Assembly (NCBI GenBank): GCA_017939945.1
Contig: JAGAZS010000073.1
Location: forward strand, 1 to 7,772
Length of the DNA: 7,772 nucleotides
Origin: Schwartzia sp. (in: firmicutes)
Lineage (GTDB): Bacteria > Bacillota > Negativicutes > Selenomonadales > Selenomonadaceae
Reading direction: 5' to 3'
The notes under the pieces are model-generated. The model was not told the origin of the DNA and made no database searches. It saw only the letters and a program-made list of their open reading frames with translations. Of the stretch, positions 6,179 through 7,772 are shown in pieces. The first letter of the stretch is position 1. The number at the start of each line of letters is the position of its first letter. The translations under genes and the position numbers were made by a program.

Positions 6179-6207
6179 AGCATACGCTTTCCGATTCTTT
6201 TTGTCAA
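6179..6207 (-). promoter_or_regulatory. bioYDA sigma-70 promoter
   Basis: On the minus strand TTGACA (6207-6202) is followed after 17 bases by TATGCT (6184-6179). Transcription would start near 6172, giving a leader of about 28 bases that carries the bioY AAGGAGG site. The -35 lies entirely inside the left half of the BirA operator, so repressor binding would exclude RNA polymerase. Confidence 0.8.
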
Positions 6208-6233
6208 CCTGATGAATAAAAAATGGTTTACAA
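6201..6233. promoter_or_regulatory. BirA (biotin repressor) operator
   Basis: Inverted half-sites TTGTCAACC (6201-6209) and GGTTTACAA (6225-6233) are separated by 15 bases. This matches the known BirA operator pattern TTGTAAACC-N15-GGTTTACAA with one substitution in the left half. It overlaps the -35 of bioY and ends 11 bases before the -35 of the divergent gene at 6315. It indicates repression by biotinyl-AMP-bound BirA, a bifunctional ligase-repressor encoded elsewhere. Confidence 0.9.
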
Positions 6234-6244
6234 AAAATCCTTCC

Positions 6245-6273
6245 TTGAAATATCGTGCGATTTTCGCTACAAT
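6245..6273 (+). promoter_or_regulatory. Promoter of the exported-protein gene
   Basis: TTGAAA (6245-6250) and TACAAT (6268-6273) are separated by 17 bases, each one base off consensus. Transcription would begin near 6280, about 35 bases before the ATG, with a GGGGG ribosome-binding site at 6302-6306. The BirA operator lies immediately upstream rather than within the hexamers. Confidence 0.75.
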
Positions 6274-6314
6274 AGCAGGCGGAAAGAAAAAGAGAAATAA
6301 CGGGGGCTTTTGAT

Positions 6315-7055
6315 ATGAAAAAGAAACATCTTTTTTTGGCGGCGTTCCTGGCCGCGAATATTCTGACGGGACAGGCGGCGTTCGCTGCGGAAGAGGACGC
6401 GGATGAAACGGTTGTTGCGGAAGCGACGGGCGAGGCGCCCGCGGATACAAGTGCGGCCGCGATGGGCGAGGAAGTCGGCATGGCAAATCCGATGCTCGAA
6501 TATGCCGATGTGCCGTCGCTGGAACGCGCCGTCGGTTTCCCGGTCTATTATCTGCCGGGCAATCTCCTGGCGCTGTACCATCCTGCCGCGCATATCTACA
6601 GCATTGACCGCTATGTCAGCGATATCCGTTTCCAGAGCAAGGCGGACGACAGCAAGATCACTGTCCGTACTGCGCTGATCGAGCGTATCGGCACCGACGA
6701 TATCAGCGGCTATTACGGCGAATGGACGCAGCAGCACGCGGGCGACGTCAAGCGTACGCAGGTCCATGTGGCGCAGACGCCGACAGGGATGCGTGTCGTG
6801 CGCTGGACGGCGGGACGCTTCGCTTTCGCGATCACCATCGAGGGCGTGGATGACAATACATTCCGCAATATGCTGAAGAATTTCGTCTCGGTCGCCGACC
6901 GTTTTGCGCATAAGTACCGCAATTTCCGCCTGAACTACAAGCCGAAAAATCAGCCGGCGCAGCCGACGGCAACGCCGGAAGAGGCAACGTCAGCGGCAAG
7001 TGAAGCTCCGGCGTCAAGCGAGACACCTGCGGCAAGCGAAACGCCTGCGGCGTAA
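6315..7055 (+). CDS. Exported protein of unknown function with Ser/Ala/Pro-rich tail
   Basis: A 246-residue protein with a clear signal peptide: basic MKKKH, hydrophobic LFLAAFLAANIL, and an AFA-A type cleavage near residue 24. The mature protein starts with an acidic, Ala-rich linker (about 25-58), then a folded-looking domain (about 60-210) beginning LEYADVPSLERAVGFPVYYL, with alternating strands, an EWTQQHAGDV segment and a final helix DNTFRNMLKNFVSVADRF. The tail (about 214-246) is low-complexity Pro/Ala/Ser/Glu/Thr with a six-residue repeat. The layout (conserved GFPVYYLPG opening, central W, late amphipathic helix) faintly recalls the DUF4367 type of extracytoplasmic domain, but I would not assign it. 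No lipobox, sortase motif or membrane anchor is seen, so it is probably periplasmic or released. The ATG at 6315 has GGGGG at 8 bases. It is monocistronic, with its own promoter and terminator. Confidence 0.85.
   Translation: MKKKHLFLAAFLAANILTGQAAFAAEEDADETVVAEATGEAPADTSAAAMGEEVGMANPMLEYADVPSLERAVGFPVYYLPGNLLALYHPAAHIYSIDRYVSDIRFQSKADDSKITVRTALIERIGTDDISGYYGEWTQQHAGDVKRTQVHVAQTPTGMRVVRWTAGRFAFAITIEGVDDNTFRNMLKNFVSVADRFAHKYRNFRLNYKPKNQPAQPTATPEEATSAASEAPASSETPAASETPAA
6998..7051 (+). repeat. Three tandem 18-bp repeats encoding SE(A/T)PA(S/A)
   Basis: Units at 6998-7015, 7016-7033 and 7034-7051 encode SEAPAS, SETPAA and SETPAA at the very C-terminus of the exported protein, which then ends with one Ala and the stop. 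The last two units differ at two bases and the first is more diverged, suggesting recent duplication. Copy number may vary between strains. Confidence 0.75.
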
Positions 7056-7083
7056 CAGGAAACATATCATAAATTCAAAACAA

Positions 7084-7130
7084 AACGGGACTGCTGCACT
7101 TTCTTTGCGTGCAACAGTCCCGTTGTTTTT
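7084..7130. terminator. Bidirectional terminator between the exported-protein gene and clpB
   Basis: A 16-bp stem with one mismatch (7084-7099 with 7109-7124, AACGGGACTG outer part) and a 9-base loop is followed on the plus strand by GTTTTTG. On the minus strand it is followed by GTTTTG-type sequence. It sits 28 bases after the stop at 7055 and 14 bases before the clpB stop on the facing strand, so it can serve both convergent genes. Confidence 0.9.
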
Positions 7131-7144
7131 GTGTATATTTAAAA

Positions 7145-7772
<628 letters not shown>

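Noticed and set aside
6145..6486. N-terminal extension of the bioY frame to 303 residues
   Set aside because: The extra residues are Pro/Arg-rich, run antisense to the signal-peptide gene, and cross the bioY promoter and BirA operator.
6267..6911. 214-codon minus-strand frame opposite the exported-protein gene
   Set aside because: The plus-strand frame has a promoter, ribosome-binding site, signal peptide and terminator; the minus frame has none and crosses the bioY side antisense.

Overview
The window looks like chromosome from a Gram-positive-type lineage of moderate to high GC, most plausibly a Negativicute such as Selenomonas or a relative. That placement is inference from the bioY-bioD-bioA set, its BirA-type operator, the ClpB, BioA and BioD sequence style, and Shine-Dalgarno-rich starts. 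No rRNA, tRNA or CRISPR was seen to confirm it.

Layout. Positions 1-578 carry a minus-strand hicA-hicB toxin-antitoxin operon (hicB runs off the left edge) with a near-consensus sigma-70 promoter. Divergent from it, 613-1026 (+) encodes an IS630-type helix-turn-helix protein with no catalytic domain. It is followed by a short 3' gene remnant (1041-1172) and a strong hairpin (1179-1225). Positions 1360-3093 (-) encode a REC-GGDEF-EAL response regulator whose GGDEF signature is degenerate while the EAL site is complete, so it is most likely a c-di-GMP phosphodiesterase. Its upstream region (3094-3431) has no gene but is packed with stem-loops.

Positions 3432-6144 (-) form a biotin operon, transcribed bioY-bioD-bioA: the biotin-uptake S-component, dethiobiotin synthetase and DAPA aminotransferase. 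A BirA operator (6201-6233) overlaps its -35 element. The bioY start appears to be TTG at 6144, placed by an AAGGAGG ribosome-binding site. A terminator-like hairpin separates bioD from bioA. Divergently, 6315-7055 (+) encodes an unrecognised exported protein with a repeat-rich C-terminal tail and its own good promoter. A strong terminator at 7084-7130 lies between it and the convergent 3' end of clpB (7145-7772, minus strand, partial).

The biotin genes plausibly act together: BirA senses biotin and represses, BioY imports biotin with an ECF energising module encoded elsewhere, and BioA and BioD perform the KAPA to DAPA to dethiobiotin steps. BioF and BioB are not in the window. I did not find a clear new multi-gene system. 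The least explained elements are the structured region at 3110-3274, the cysteine-rich insert in BioA, and the gene remnant near 1041-1172.
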